Assembly (NCBI GenBank): GCA_018970845.1
Contig: JAGWVO010000071.1
Coordinates: 1 to 12,743, forward strand
DNA from: Planctomycetota bacterium
GTDB lineage: Bacteria; Planctomycetota; Planctomycetia; Gemmatales; Gemmataceae
Length of the DNA: 12,743 nucleotides
Direction: 5' to 3'
A program made the translations under genes and the position numbers. Below the pieces are notes generated by a model that worked only from the letters and a program-made list of their open reading frames with translations, was not told the DNA's origin and did no database searches. Positions 1 to 8,078 of the stretch are shown one piece after another. Numbering within the stretch: position 1 is the stretch's first letter; each line of letters begins with the position of its first letter.

Positions 1-3000
1 TCGCCCGGAACAGCGCGTCCCAGCGCTCCCGTTCATCGTAGCGGAACACCAGCACCAGCCAGCCCTTGAGCTCGAGCGCCTCGCGCTTGCCGGCGTCCGC
101 GGCGCGGGCCTCGGGAGAGTCGTGGTGCGGCCCGTCCACGAACACCGCCGCCTTCTTCCCGTCATTCGCGTACAAGAAGTCGGGCTTCACGAAAATTCCG
201 TCGATGGTTTTCTGGTTGTCGCCGGGAAGGTGGAAACCGCCGGCGTGGCAGGCGCGCAGCCACTCCTTTTCCAGCCCGCTGTCGCAGGCCTTCTCGAGGT
301 ATTCAAGCTGCGACGCCTGGCTGGCGTGCCCGTCGGTGGCCAAAAGCAGCGGCAGCGACGCCAAGGGGTTGGCCAGCGACGGCACCAGGCGGCGGTCGAG
401 AGTGTCGTGCAGCGGCTGGTTGCCGTAGTGCAACAGGCAGCGGTAGCAGGCGCGGGCGCACGGCTCGGCGGACTCGGGCCCGGCCAGGTCGGCGCCCGTC
501 TCCGCGTCGAAATGGCACACGTCGAGCGCCACCCGGGCCAGCTCGGCCAGCCGGCCCGGCTCGTCGAGCACGCGCCTGAGCGCCCCGGCGCCCCCCTCCG
601 CCGCCTCGTACAGCAGAATGTGCGCCGGGTTGTCGTCGCCCGGCAGGCACTCGCACGCCAGCTCGCTGTCCTCGAGCTGGAACACCCGCTGCACCGCCTG
701 CTTGAGCGCCGCGGCCAACGCCAGCATCGCCTCGCGCGACGGCTTTTGCCCCGGCGAGAGCACCAGCGCGTTGCGCTTGTCCTCCACGAACGGGATCACC
801 ACCGCCTTGTTCACCGCGTCGGGCGTTTCCGAGTCGCCGTCGTCGTACTGCGCCTGCGTGAGCCACTTGCCGTTGTCGAGGTCGAGCGGGAAGCCCTCCG
901 AGCCGGGCTGGCGGCGCTTCCAGCCCTTGTTGATGCGCCACAAGGTGGCGGCGCGGCCGTAGCGCAGCGTCCACGCCGGAGCCTTGGCGTCGCCCAGGTG
1001 CGCCAGCAACTGCCCGCCGGGGCCGCCGTCGAACGCCACCGCCGTGCGCACCTCGTACCCCAGGCGCATCCGCTCCTCCTCGTCGGAGTGGATCCGCTCG
1101 CGGCGGCGGGTGGTGACATTGAGCATGCGCAAATACTTGTCCACCGGCGGGCCGAGCTTCGCCTGGCACGAGACGCACACATCCACCGGGCCGAGCTGCG
1201 CGTGCAGCGTGGAGCAGGCGGGGCAGACCTTGGCCTCGATGAACCTCACGCCGCCGGCGCCCGTGGGCGACCGCTCGATGGTGACGCTGGTGATCTCGTG
1301 GCGGGCCCCCTCGTGGTAGACCAGGGCCCGGGGGCCGAACTCGGTGATGGCCAAAAACCTGGGCCTTTGCAGTTGACGGTTCTTCCCCTCGCGCACCTTG
1401 AGCATCGCGGTGATGGGGAGCCTGGGGAAGTTGTAGCCCGGCAGGAAGCCCTGGCTGGCGAGGTAGCGGTAGACATAGCTGTCGGAGTTCGAGCCCCGGC
1501 CGGGGCTTTCGAGCTCGAACATGCGGGCCTCGGCGTCGTCGCGCAGCTCGCGCGCCTGCTGCCTCTCGGCCTCGGGCGCGGAATTGTCCATCATTTTCCT
1601 CTGGTAATGGGCCATCGCCTGCCGCGCCGTGGAATACTGGGAGCGCCAGTTGTCGAAGGCGCGGTCGAGGTTGGCGGGCGCCCGGGCCAGCACCTGCGCC
1701 AGCCAGTCGGCGGTGTGCCAGCCGCTGGCCTCGAGCCCCCGGATCGACCCCAGGATCGCCGCGCAGCGCCGGGCCGCCTCGTCGCGCGCCGCCGGCGAGG
1801 CGAGCTGCCTGGCCAGGTCGGAGCGCAGCGGGTAGTTCCCCGCCTCGTTGTCGAGCCCGAGGTTCTCGTGCACGCTCGCCGCCAGCCTAGCCCCCGTGCA
1901 CGCCAGCCACACGCTGTGCATGTGCGCCCGCGCGAGGTCCTCGTTGAGCAGGTCGAGCCTCGGCGGGCTCACCGCGCCCCGCACCATGCGCGACGGGTTC
2001 TGGAAGTAGTGCTGGTCGTGCGGCGAGCCGTGGGCGCAGTAGGTGAGCACCAGCGCCGGCTGGCCCGAGCGCCCCGCCCGGCCCGAGCGCTGCGCGTAGT
2101 TCGCCGGCGTGGGCGGCACATTGCGCATGTGCACCGCCACCAGGTCGGAGATGTCGATGCCCAGCTCCATGGTGGGCGAGCAGAACAGCACCTGGAGGTT
2201 GCCGGCGCGGAACTCCTCCTCGCGCGCGCGCCTGTCGGCGTCGTCCACCTGCGCGGTGTGCTCGCGCGCGGCCAGCTCGCGCAGGGTGGGCGCCGTGGCG
2301 CGGTAATGCTTCACGAAGAACGGGTTGGCCGGCAGGCCCGTCCCCGAGTCCTTCGCCGGCATCCGCAGCGCGTCGGGAGGCACGGCCTTGCCATCGCCCG
2401 CCTTCCACACCACGCAGCCCGCGTTGAGCCGGTAGGCCGTCTCCCTCACCTTCGGGCCGGTCTGGTAGTTCTCGAGCGTCCGCAGGAAGCCCGCCTTGGC
2501 CAGCCTCGGGAACAACGCGGCGATCACCTCGGCGCGCTCGGCGTCCTTGAGCCGGCCGCCGGCACCCAGCAGGTTCGGCCTCGTGATGAACCTTCCGAAG
2601 GCGCTCCGCGGGCCGAAGTGCATCCGCCCGTGCCGCCACTCGTTGCGAGCCTTGGCCCGGGGCAACGCGATCGACGCCCCCTTCCCCTTGAGCTCGTCCC
2701 TGTCGAGCGCCCAGGGGGCCCGCAGGTTGTGGTGCGACGCGTTGGCCAAGGCTCCCAGCGCCTCCTCGTTGAGCGCCAGCGCCTCCACCGCCAGGCCGCG
2801 CCGCAGCTCGTCGAGCAGCGCCTTGCAAACCGCCAGGCGAGCCTCCGCGCCCGCGCCCGCCACCGCGGCGGGCGAACCCGCCCACAGCTTGGCGTCGGCG
2901 CACGCCTCGTCGAGCCCGTCGTAATGCGCCACCACCAGCGCGCACTGCTCGAGGTTCGGCTGCGTCAGCCGTGCGCCCCTCCGCATGTCCTGGTAGAGCC

Positions 3001-5161
3001 GGTAGCCGATCACCCCCCGCATCGCCTCGTCCGCCGAGCGGGCCAGGGCGCCGTAGGCGGCGTCGGGGTTGGCGGCGTAGGCCTGCCGGGGCAGGGCCAT
3101 CGCGCGGAACACCGCGGGCTCGAGGTCTTGCGAGGGGAGCCCCGCCGGCCCGGCGTCGAGCACCGCCCTGGCCATGGCCCCGCGCAGCAGCCCCACCTCG
3201 ACGAAGTCGTTGAAGTGCCCCGCCTGCAGCGAGGCGTCCTGCCGGTTGTCGGTGAACGACATCAGCTTGCGCGCCGTGTCTGGCACATTCGCCGCGGAGC
3301 GCAGGCCCGCCACCGCCGACATCGCCAAGAGCGTGGTCGCCGTCGCCCGCCCCTCGTTGCCGATGGGCGACAGCTTGGTGAACTCGCTGCGCTGGCGCGC
3401 GTCGTAGCCGATGGCGCAGGTGACGCACAGCCTCAGGGGAGCCGGCAGCCACAGGGCCCATTCGCGCCCCTCGCCCGGCGCGCCGTGAAGCGTGCCGTCG
3501 ACGGCGGCGAACACCACCTGCGGCAGCTTCTTGCGGTTACCCGACGCGAGGCTGGCGCCGCCGTCGACGTCGGCCTCGAGCCAGTCGTCGGGCAGGATCT
3601 CCAAGAGCCTCGCCTCGTCGTGGATGGGGAACTCGCGCGCCACCTCCCCCAGCACCAGGTAGCCCGGCTCGCGGCCGTCGTCGTCCGACAGGTCGCGCAG
3701 GTCGCGGCGCGACAGCGCGTGGCGGTCGGCGTGCCCGGGCACCTCGGAGCGCGCGGCCACCACATAGTCCTGCCCGCAGCAGCGGCAGAACGCCAGGGGC
3801 AAAAGCAGGGCGTTGTCGTCGCGGCGGGGGGCGCGCGTCTGGTACTCGAGGGTGATGTCGCGCTTTCGCGGATCCTCCAGGGTGGCGTAAAGGTGGTCTC
3901 CCTTGGAGATGAACTGGTGCAGCCGGAACGCCAGCGGGGCCCGCTCGCCGGGGGTCGCCGCCGCCACCTCCGCCGCGGCCTTCAACAGCGCCCGCAGGGC
4001 CGCCGCGCACGCCGCCTCGCCGGCCCCGCAATCGGCCGCCAGCAGCGCCGCCAGGCCCGCCACCGGCCTCGGCTGGCCGCGCAGCAGCAGGCCGGTGCCC
4101 GGTTCCTCCTCGAGCCCCGCCCGGTTCACCAGCCACCGCGCCAGCAGGTCGGAGCGCAGCGCCTTCGAGTCCGCCGGGGCGGCGCCGCCGTTCACCCGCG
4201 CCGCCAGCGCCGGGCCCGAACCGGCGGGCAGCGGCTCCAGCGACGGCATGAGCGTCTCGCCGATCACGCCGCCGGCGTCCACCTCGGCGCCGAACAGGCC
4301 GCCGGCGACCTCGGCCACCCGCCTTCTCCTTTCCTCGGAGGTGCCTCCCTCGGCCATGGTGGCCGAGGTGCCCACCACCTGCAGCGCCGGCGCGCCCGCC
4401 GCGTCGCGCAGGCGGCGCACCAGCAGCGCCACATCGGCCCCTTGCCGGCCGCGGTAGGTGTGCAGCTCGTCGAGCACCAGGAACCTCAGCGAGCCCATCG
4501 CGTCGACCAGCCGGCGGTCCTCCGGCCGGGTGAGGATGTACTCGAGCATCACATAGTTCGTGAGGATGATGTCGGGCGGGTTGTCGTGCAGCTTGCGCCT
4601 GTCGTCCTCGCCCAGGTCGCCGGTGTAGCGCGCGAACGAGACCGGCTCGTTGCCCTGGCCGAACCCGTGCCGCAGGTAGCCGACCAGCTCGGCCTCCTGG
4701 CTGTTGGCCAGCGCGTTGAGCGGGTAGACGATGACGGCGCGCACGCCCTTGCCGGTGCCCTCGCGCAGCACGTGGTTGACGATGGGCAGGATGTACGACA
4801 GCGACTTGCCCGATCCGGTGCCGGTGGTGAGCACATAGGGCTTGCCTGTTTGGGCGCGGAGCGCGGCCTGCTCCTGGTGCCGGTGCAGGCTCATCGGCTT
4901 GCCGCCGGGAACCTTGTCCTTGTCCTTGCGGAAGATGGCGTCGCAGGCGGGGTGAAGCACGCCGTCGGCGACCAGTTGGGCGACGGCGCGGCCGGGCGCG
5001 AAGCTCGGGTTGAGCTGCAGCAGCGGGTCGGGCCACAGCGCGCCGCTGTCGAGCGTGCGCCTGACATGCTCGCGCAGCCTCGGGTCGCGGATCTCGAGGA
5101 ACCCCTCGACAAACTCCCGGTAATCCCTGATCACGCCGTCGCGGAACGCGAAGATGTCCAT
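1..5161 (-). CDS. Giant DEAH-type helicase with DUF1998 and C-terminal PD-(D/E)XK nuclease domain (DruE-like), 3' end missing
   Basis: The start is the ATG at 5161, with AAGGAG seven bases upstream; the frame is open to the left edge (1720 codons visible). Motifs in order: Walker A GTGSGKS at residues 114-120; DELH at 231-234; motif III GTSAT from 264; a C-x-C-C cluster at 459-462 with C579/C582, probably one zinc site; FTDNRQD at 636-642; SPTMELGIDISD near 993; arginine-finger motif QRSGRAGR at 1024-1031; a C-x2-C-x12-C-x2-C zinc ribbon at 1313-1332; DUF1998 cysteines C1503, C1505, C1568, C1572, C1575 with CYRCL. The C-terminus has D1661, then VDGPHH at 1675-1680, R1693 and a final FRYDE, as in Vsr/DUF559-like nucleases. 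ATP-driven DNA translocation plus cleavage is inferred. Size and architecture match large DUF1998 helicases such as Druantia DruE, but no Druantia partner is visible, so an orphan defence helicase is equally possible. Few residues should be missing. Confidence 0.93.
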   Translation of the reverse strand, partial: MDIFAFRDGVIRDYREFVEGFLEIRDPRLREHVRRTLDSGALWPDPLLQLNPSFAPGRAVAQLVADGVLHPACDAIFRKDKDKVPGGKPMSLHRHQEQAALRAQTGKPYVLTTGTGSGKSLSYILPIVNHVLREGTGKGVRAVIVYPLNALANSQEAELVGYLRHGFGQGNEPVSFARYTGDLGEDDRRKLHDNPPDIILTNYVMLEYILTRPEDRRLVDAMGSLRFLVLDELHTYRGRQGADVALLVRRLRDAAGAPALQVVGTSATMAEGGTSEERRRRVAEVAGGLFGAEVDAGGVIGETLMPSLEPLPAGSGPALAARVNGGAAPADSKALRSDLLARWLVNRAGLEEEPGTGLLLRGQPRPVAGLAALLAADCGAGEAACAAALRALLKAAAEVAAATPGERAPLAFRLHQFISKGDHLYATLEDPRKRDITLEYQTRAPRRDDNALLLPLAFCRCCGQDYVVAARSEVPGHADRHALSRRDLRDLSDDDGREPGYLVLGEVAREFPIHDEARLLEILPDDWLEADVDGGASLASGNRKKLPQVVFAAVDGTLHGAPGEGREWALWLPAPLRLCVTCAIGYDARQRSEFTKLSPIGNEGRATATTLLAMSAVAGLRSAANVPDTARKLMSFTDNRQDASLQAGHFNDFVEVGLLRGAMARAVLDAGPAGLPSQDLEPAVFRAMALPRQAYAANPDAAYGALARSADEAMRGVIGYRLYQDMRRGARLTQPNLEQCALVVAHYDGLDEACADAKLWAGSPAAVAGAGAEARLAVCKALLDELRRGLAVEALALNEEALGALANASHHNLRAPWALDRDELKGKGASIALPRAKARNEWRHGRMHFGPRSAFGRFITRPNLLGAGGRLKDAERAEVIAALFPRLAKAGFLRTLENYQTGPKVRETAYRLNAGCVVWKAGDGKAVPPDALRMPAKDSGTGLPANPFFVKHYRATAPTLRELAAREHTAQVDDADRRAREEEFRAGNLQVLFCSPTMELGIDISDLVAVHMRNVPPTPANYAQRSGRAGRSGQPALVLTYCAHGSPHDQHYFQNPSRMVRGAVSPPRLDLLNEDLARAHMHSVWLACTGARLAASVHENLGLDNEAGNYPLRSDLARQLASPAARDEAARRCAAILGSIRGLEASGWHTADWLAQVLARAPANLDRAFDNWRSQYSTARQAMAHYQRKMMDNSAPEAERQQARELRDDAEARMFELESPGRGSNSDSYVYRYLASQGFLPGYNFPRLPITAMLKVREGKNRQLQRPRFLAITEFGPRALVYHEGARHEITSVTIERSPTGAGGVRFIEAKVCPACSTLHAQLGPVDVCVSCQAKLGPPVDKYLRMLNVTTRRRERIHSDEEERMRLGYEVRTAVAFDGGPGGQLLAHLGDAKAPAWTLRYGRAATLWRINKGWKRRQPGSEGFPLDLDNGKWLTQAQYDDGDSETPDAVNKAVVIPFVEDKRNALVLSPGQKPSREAMLALAAALKQAVQRVFQLEDSELACECLPGDDNPAHILLYEAAEGGAGALRRVLDEPGRLAELARVALDVCHFDAETGADLAGPESAEPCARACYRCLLHYGNQPLHDTLDRRLVPSLANPLASLPLLLATDGHASQASQLEYLEKACDSGLEKEWLRACHAGGFHLPGDNQKTIDGIFVKPDFLYANDGKKAAVFVDGPHHDSPEARAADAGKREALELKGWLVLVFRYDERERWDALFRA

Positions 5162-5168
5162 GGGGAGA

Positions 5169-5174
5169 CTCCTT
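5169..5174 (-). promoter_or_regulatory. Ribosome binding site of the giant helicase
   Basis: Read on the minus strand this is AAGGAG, followed by seven bases and then the ATG at 5161. It fixes that start over the upstream in-frame possibilities. The 161-base gap between this gene and the divergent toxin-antitoxin module should hold both promoters. Confidence 0.8.
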
Positions 5175-5188
5175 GGACCTTAATCTAT

Positions 5189-5259
5189 CAATCCCCAACG
5201 GGAATCATGAGGGGCGAGGCGGGAAAGCCGCGGGGACGCCAGGCGGGGGACGGGGATTG
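5189..5259. repeat. Spaced 8-base inverted repeat in the divergent intergenic region
   Basis: CAATCCCC at 5189-5196 is the exact reverse complement of GGGGATTG at 5252-5259, with 55 bases between. It lies between two divergent genes, where an operator would be placed. DUF433-type antitoxins are expected to autoregulate, but arms this short and this far apart could be chance in GC-rich DNA. Confidence 0.25.
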
Positions 5260-5266
5260 GCTTGTC

Positions 5267-5296
5267 TTCACCCGGCGTGGTGAGTGGCCCTATTAT
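5267..5296 (+). promoter_or_regulatory. Possible sigma70-type promoter for the toxin-antitoxin module
   Basis: TTCACC (5267-5272) and TATTAT (5291-5296) are separated by 18 bases and match four and five of six consensus positions. Transcription would begin near 5303, about 20 bases before the ATG at 5323, just upstream of the GGGAG ribosome binding site at 5311-5315. The TATTAT box stands out in GC-rich surroundings, but the -35 is weak. Confidence 0.35.
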
Positions 5297-5322
5297 GAAC
5301 CGAGAACCAAGGGAGTGGACCG

Positions 5323-5658
5323 ATGGCGACAGCCTCAACCCAAATCCGTCAACTCGCCGTCCCGCTCCGTGAGGATCCCGAGGGTGTCCTGAGGGTGGGA
5401 AAGGGCCGGGTGCTCCTCGAATTGGTGATCCGCGCCTTCAAGCGGGGCCAGACCCCCGAAGCGATCGTGCAATCGTTCGAATCGTTGGCTTTGCCCGATG
5501 TGTACGCCGTGATCGGCTATTATCTGGCCGACCCCGCCCCGGTGGACGAGTACCTGCGGGAACGAGAGGCCGCGGCGTCAGCGGCCGAATCCGCCTGCGC
5601 GCCGATGGCCTTGGCCGGCATTCGCGACAGGCTCGCCGCCCACAACCGCCTTCCATGA
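5323..5658 (+). CDS. DUF433-family antitoxin (VapB45-like)
   Basis: This 111-residue protein has the DUF433 pattern: a basic, glycine-containing segment (GKGRV, 26-30), a hydrophobic helix, then FKRGQTPEAIVQSF (39-52), a helix-turn-helix-like stretch, and LPDVYAVIGYYL (57-68). A charged tail follows. DUF433 proteins are antitoxins of two-gene modules whose partner is a DUF5615 PIN-like protein, exactly what lies next to it. The expected role is to bind and neutralise that toxin and repress the shared promoter. GGGAG at 5311-5315 is seven bases from the ATG. The stop overlaps the toxin start as ATGA, so the two are translationally coupled, antitoxin first. Family assignment is by sequence pattern and context; repression is inferred. 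Confidence 0.85.
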   Translation: MATASTQIRQLAVPLREDPEGVLRVGKGRVLLELVIRAFKRGQTPEAIVQSFESLALPDVYAVIGYYLADPAPVDEYLREREAAASAAESACAPMALAGIRDRLAAHNRLP

Positions 5659-6008
5659 TCCGGCTATTGGCTGATGAGAATTTCGACGCGGACATCACCC
5701 GCGGCCTGCTCAGGCGCCTGGCCGGCCTGGACCTGGCGCTGGCCACGCTCCACGGCTTGGAGGGGGCGCCCGACCCCGATGTTCTCGCATGGGCGGCGAG
5801 GCATGGCCGGATTGTGCTGACCCACGACCGCGCCACGATGCCCGCCTTTGGACACCGGCGATGGCTCGACGGCGAGCCGCTTCCGGGTATTTGGGTCGTG
5901 GACGATGGCATGGCCAAGGGCGCGGCCATCGATCAACTGGCCCTGGCCATCTCCTGCCTTGAACCGGAGGAATGCAAGGACAAGATCCTGTATTTCCCGC
6001 TACGGTAA
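5655..6008 (+). CDS. DUF5615 PIN-like toxin (Mut7-C type)
   Basis: The protein has 117 residues and opens with RLLADENFD, the hallmark of DUF5615, whose acidic residues here are D7 and E8. A second acidic site is D58 in IVLTHDRATM (53-62). WVVDDG (80-85) matches the later conserved strand. The length is normal for the family and no key acidic residue is lost. DUF5615 belongs to the PIN-like nuclease superfamily; in pairs with DUF433 it is the presumed RNA-cleaving toxin, controlled by the upstream antitoxin. The ATG overlaps the antitoxin stop by four bases. RNA cleavage and toxicity are inferred from the family. The gene ends in an AT-rich patch facing the convergent helicase gene. Confidence 0.86.
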   Translation: MIRLLADENFDADITRGLLRRLAGLDLALATLHGLEGAPDPDVLAWAARHGRIVLTHDRATMPAFGHRRWLDGEPLPGIWVVDDGMAKGAAIDQLALAISCLEPEECKDKILYFPLR

Positions 6009-6014
6009 AACAAA

Positions 6015-6042
6015 CCTTAAGTTGTCAATTTTAAAATTAAGG
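6015..6042. repeat. AT-rich palindromic patch between convergent genes
   Basis: Six-base arms CCTTAA (6015-6020) and TTAAGG (6037-6042) are inverted, and a perfect 12-base palindrome, AATTTTAAAATT, sits at 6027-6038. The patch begins seven bases after the toxin stop and contrasts sharply with the GC-rich surroundings. It could act as a bidirectional transcription end or a protein site, but it lacks the GC stem and U-tract of an intrinsic terminator. The rest of the gap, to 6209, is GC-rich; I saw no gene in it. Confidence 0.45.
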
Positions 6043-6209
6043 ATCCATAGTTGGCAAAAATAGCCTCGAATGGAGCCGAAGGCGGAGCGGGCGGGGCCTA
6101 TTGAAATCACGCGCCCACCGCGCTGATTCGCGCCTCCGCCGGCGGCTTGCTCCTGAAAAAGACCCGCTCACTTCGCTTCGCCGCGTTCGGGGCTCATTTT
6201 GAACCCGCC

Positions 6210-7976
6210 TCACCCCAGTTTCTGGAACGGCGCCAGCGCCAGCCGGTGCCTGGCCCTGCTGCAGGCCACATAGCGGTCGGCGGGCTGGTACTCCAATCCC
6301 GGATCGGCCTTCGCCACAATGATGATCGCGTCGGCCTCGAGCCCCTTGAACGCCCGCTGGGTGCACAGCAGGATCCCCTGCCCCGCCTTCCATGCCGAGG
6401 CGTCGGCCGTCAGCTTGATCCGCACGCGGTCGAAGCGGATATCCTGGTGCGCCTTGATGACGCTGGTGTGCGGCGTGAGGATCGCGATGCTGGCGTTGGA
6501 CAACCCGCCATCGAGCCATGAACGCACCAGTCCCTCCGCCTTGCGGAACGCCGCGTCGGCGGTCGCCTCCGCCGGAAACTCAAGCGGCGGTTCCCCCGCG
6601 GGCGCCTCAGGCCGGGTCTCGATCGGGTGGAGGAGCTTCACCGTCCGGCCCAAGTACTCCACGATCGCCTTGGTGTTGCGACAGTTGCGACGCAGCGGGT
6701 AGGGCTTGGCCATGCCCGCCGGCAGGATGGTGTCGCCACGAGCGTCCGTCCGCCGGTTGAAAATGTTCTGGTCGGGATCGAAGAAGACCAATAAGGGCCT
6801 TTCCCCTTCCTCATTTTCCCTGATGAGCAACTCCACCGCGTCCCACCAAGACTCGTGGAAGTCCTGTCCCTCGTCGACAATCACCTCGTCGAACCGGAAC
6901 TTCGCCCCGCAGCGTTCGAGCGCGTCGACCGCCTCGAGCAGGGCGGCGGGGGCTCCGGTGTCGTAATCGGCGTCGGTCGATGGCCTGAACGGGGGGAGTC
7001 CGGCCCGCGACCTGGCCAGGGAGACGAAGTCGTGGAAATTGGCGCAGGTGACGAGCTTGTCGTGCTCCTTGAGGGCCGTGGCGTTCTGGGCGGCGAGCGC
7101 CTTGTTGTAGCACAAGAGCAGCACGGAGTTGCCACCCCGGGCCAACGCCGAGGCGCGCGTGCGCGCCAGGATGGTCTTGCCGCTGCCGGCGACTCCCCGA
7201 ACCGGCAAACGCCGCAGGTAGGCCAATTGTTCGAACACCTCAGCTTGCCGATCCGTGAGCGACTGGATGGCCGCCTCGTCGAGCGCGATGCGGGCATATT
7301 CCGCCGGACCGATGGCGATGTGGGGCTGGAAACTGCGAATGACCTTGCTCCACTGCTCGTCGCTGGCCGCGGGCTTCGCGGCCACCCCCTGGAAAAGCGA
7401 CCTGAGGATGTCACCCTTTTCGCCGCGAATGGGATTGGCCTTGTCCCACTGATTCCAATGGGACAGGCAATCGCGCGCCCGTTCGGGCAACTCGCCCATC
7501 GCCCCGGCCATGAAGACGAAGTGCTCCCGGAACCAGGTGGGCCGGTCAGGGCCCGTGAACTGGCTTTCTGGAAAGACGATCGCGAAGCCGTAGGGGAACG
7601 GCAGCGTGCCGACGCCCAAGGCGGCGAGCATCCGCTTCTTGAGCATGGCCAGGTTGTCGGTGGCCTGCTGGAACGGATCCTTGCACGGTCCGCCGTCGTC
7701 GTAATACCACGATCCTCGAGTGGCATCGTGCCTGATGGTTTGCCCCTTCACCTCAAGCAGAAGGACGCCCCGCGATGGATCGAGGAGCACCAAGTCGGTC
7801 TCGTGGGGCCGGAGGTGGTTCTGCTCGTAGTTCATCCACTGCAGGTTGTGGTAGATGACGCAGTCGGAGCCGAAACCGACAACAAGGGCGTCGAGGACAA
7901 GGCGCTCGGCCCGGGCGCCGGGCCGCTCCATCAGCGAATCGGCCGCCCTCAGTTCCGGATAGACGCGCGCCGCCAT
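6210..7976 (-). CDS. NERD nuclease domain fused to UvrD/Rep-type SF1 helicase
   Basis: The 588-residue protein starts at the ATG at 7976, supported by GGAGG seven bases upstream; an in-frame ATG 21 codons earlier has no such support. The N-terminal NERD domain shows HETDLVLL (D61) and LLEVKG (E75, K77), a D...E-x-K restriction-endonuclease-like active site. The SF1A helicase follows: Q-motif-like LTDRQAEVF (240-248), Walker A GVAGSGKT (261-268), Walker B VDEGQD (367-372), LRRNCRNT (428-435), QRAFKGLEAD (540-549) and VACSRARHRL (570-579). All core motifs are intact. The protein probably translocates on DNA and cleaves it. NERD-helicases are widespread, often near mobile or defence genes, without one agreed role. 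Transcription may start in the 102-base gap upstream, where a TATGAT box lies at 7998-8003 with no good -35, or read through from the transporter operon. Codon choice looks more relaxed than in the giant helicase. Confidence 0.92.
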   Translation of the reverse strand: MAARVYPELRAADSLMERPGARAERLVLDALVVGFGSDCVIYHNLQWMNYEQNHLRPHETDLVLLDPSRGVLLLEVKGQTIRHDATRGSWYYDDGGPCKDPFQQATDNLAMLKKRMLAALGVGTLPFPYGFAIVFPESQFTGPDRPTWFREHFVFMAGAMGELPERARDCLSHWNQWDKANPIRGEKGDILRSLFQGVAAKPAASDEQWSKVIRSFQPHIAIGPAEYARIALDEAAIQSLTDRQAEVFEQLAYLRRLPVRGVAGSGKTILARTRASALARGGNSVLLLCYNKALAAQNATALKEHDKLVTCANFHDFVSLARSRAGLPPFRPSTDADYDTGAPAALLEAVDALERCGAKFRFDEVIVDEGQDFHESWWDAVELLIRENEEGERPLLVFFDPDQNIFNRRTDARGDTILPAGMAKPYPLRRNCRNTKAIVEYLGRTVKLLHPIETRPEAPAGEPPLEFPAEATADAAFRKAEGLVRSWLDGGLSNASIAILTPHTSVIKAHQDIRFDRVRIKLTADASAWKAGQGILLCTQRAFKGLEADAIIIVAKADPGLEYQPADRYVACSRARHRLALAPFQKLG

Positions 7977-7983
7977 GGTCTTT

Positions 7984-7988
7984 CCTCC
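7984..7988 (-). promoter_or_regulatory. Ribosome binding site of the NERD-helicase
   Basis: Minus-strand GGAGG lies seven bases before the ATG at 7976. It selects this methionine over the one at 8039, which would add 21 poorly conserved-looking residues from the intergenic region. Confidence 0.8.
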
Positions 7989-8078
7989 AAGATCCCCATC
8001 ATAGGGTATCGCGAAAGGGCAAGCGTGTGGAAGCAGCATGCGGACGCGGGGTGGTCGCGATGATGCGCGTCGAGCCCC

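Noticed and set aside
122..5392. A 1756-codon open frame on the plus strand opposite the giant helicase
   Set aside because: It lies in exact antiparallel register with the helicase codons, is dominated by Arg, Ala, Gly, Val, His and Gln, and shows no domain. All helicase motifs are on the minus strand, so this frame is a by-product of GC-rich codon bias.
6043..6209. Possible terminator hairpins after the NERD-helicase gene
   Set aside because: Only short GCC/GGC stems with mismatches and no adjacent U-tract in the right place; not enough to call.
6037..6519. A minus-strand 160-codon frame over the end of the NERD-helicase
   Set aside because: It is a shifted reading of the helicase C-terminal motifs, which are intact in the main frame; there is no sign of a frameshift in the gene.
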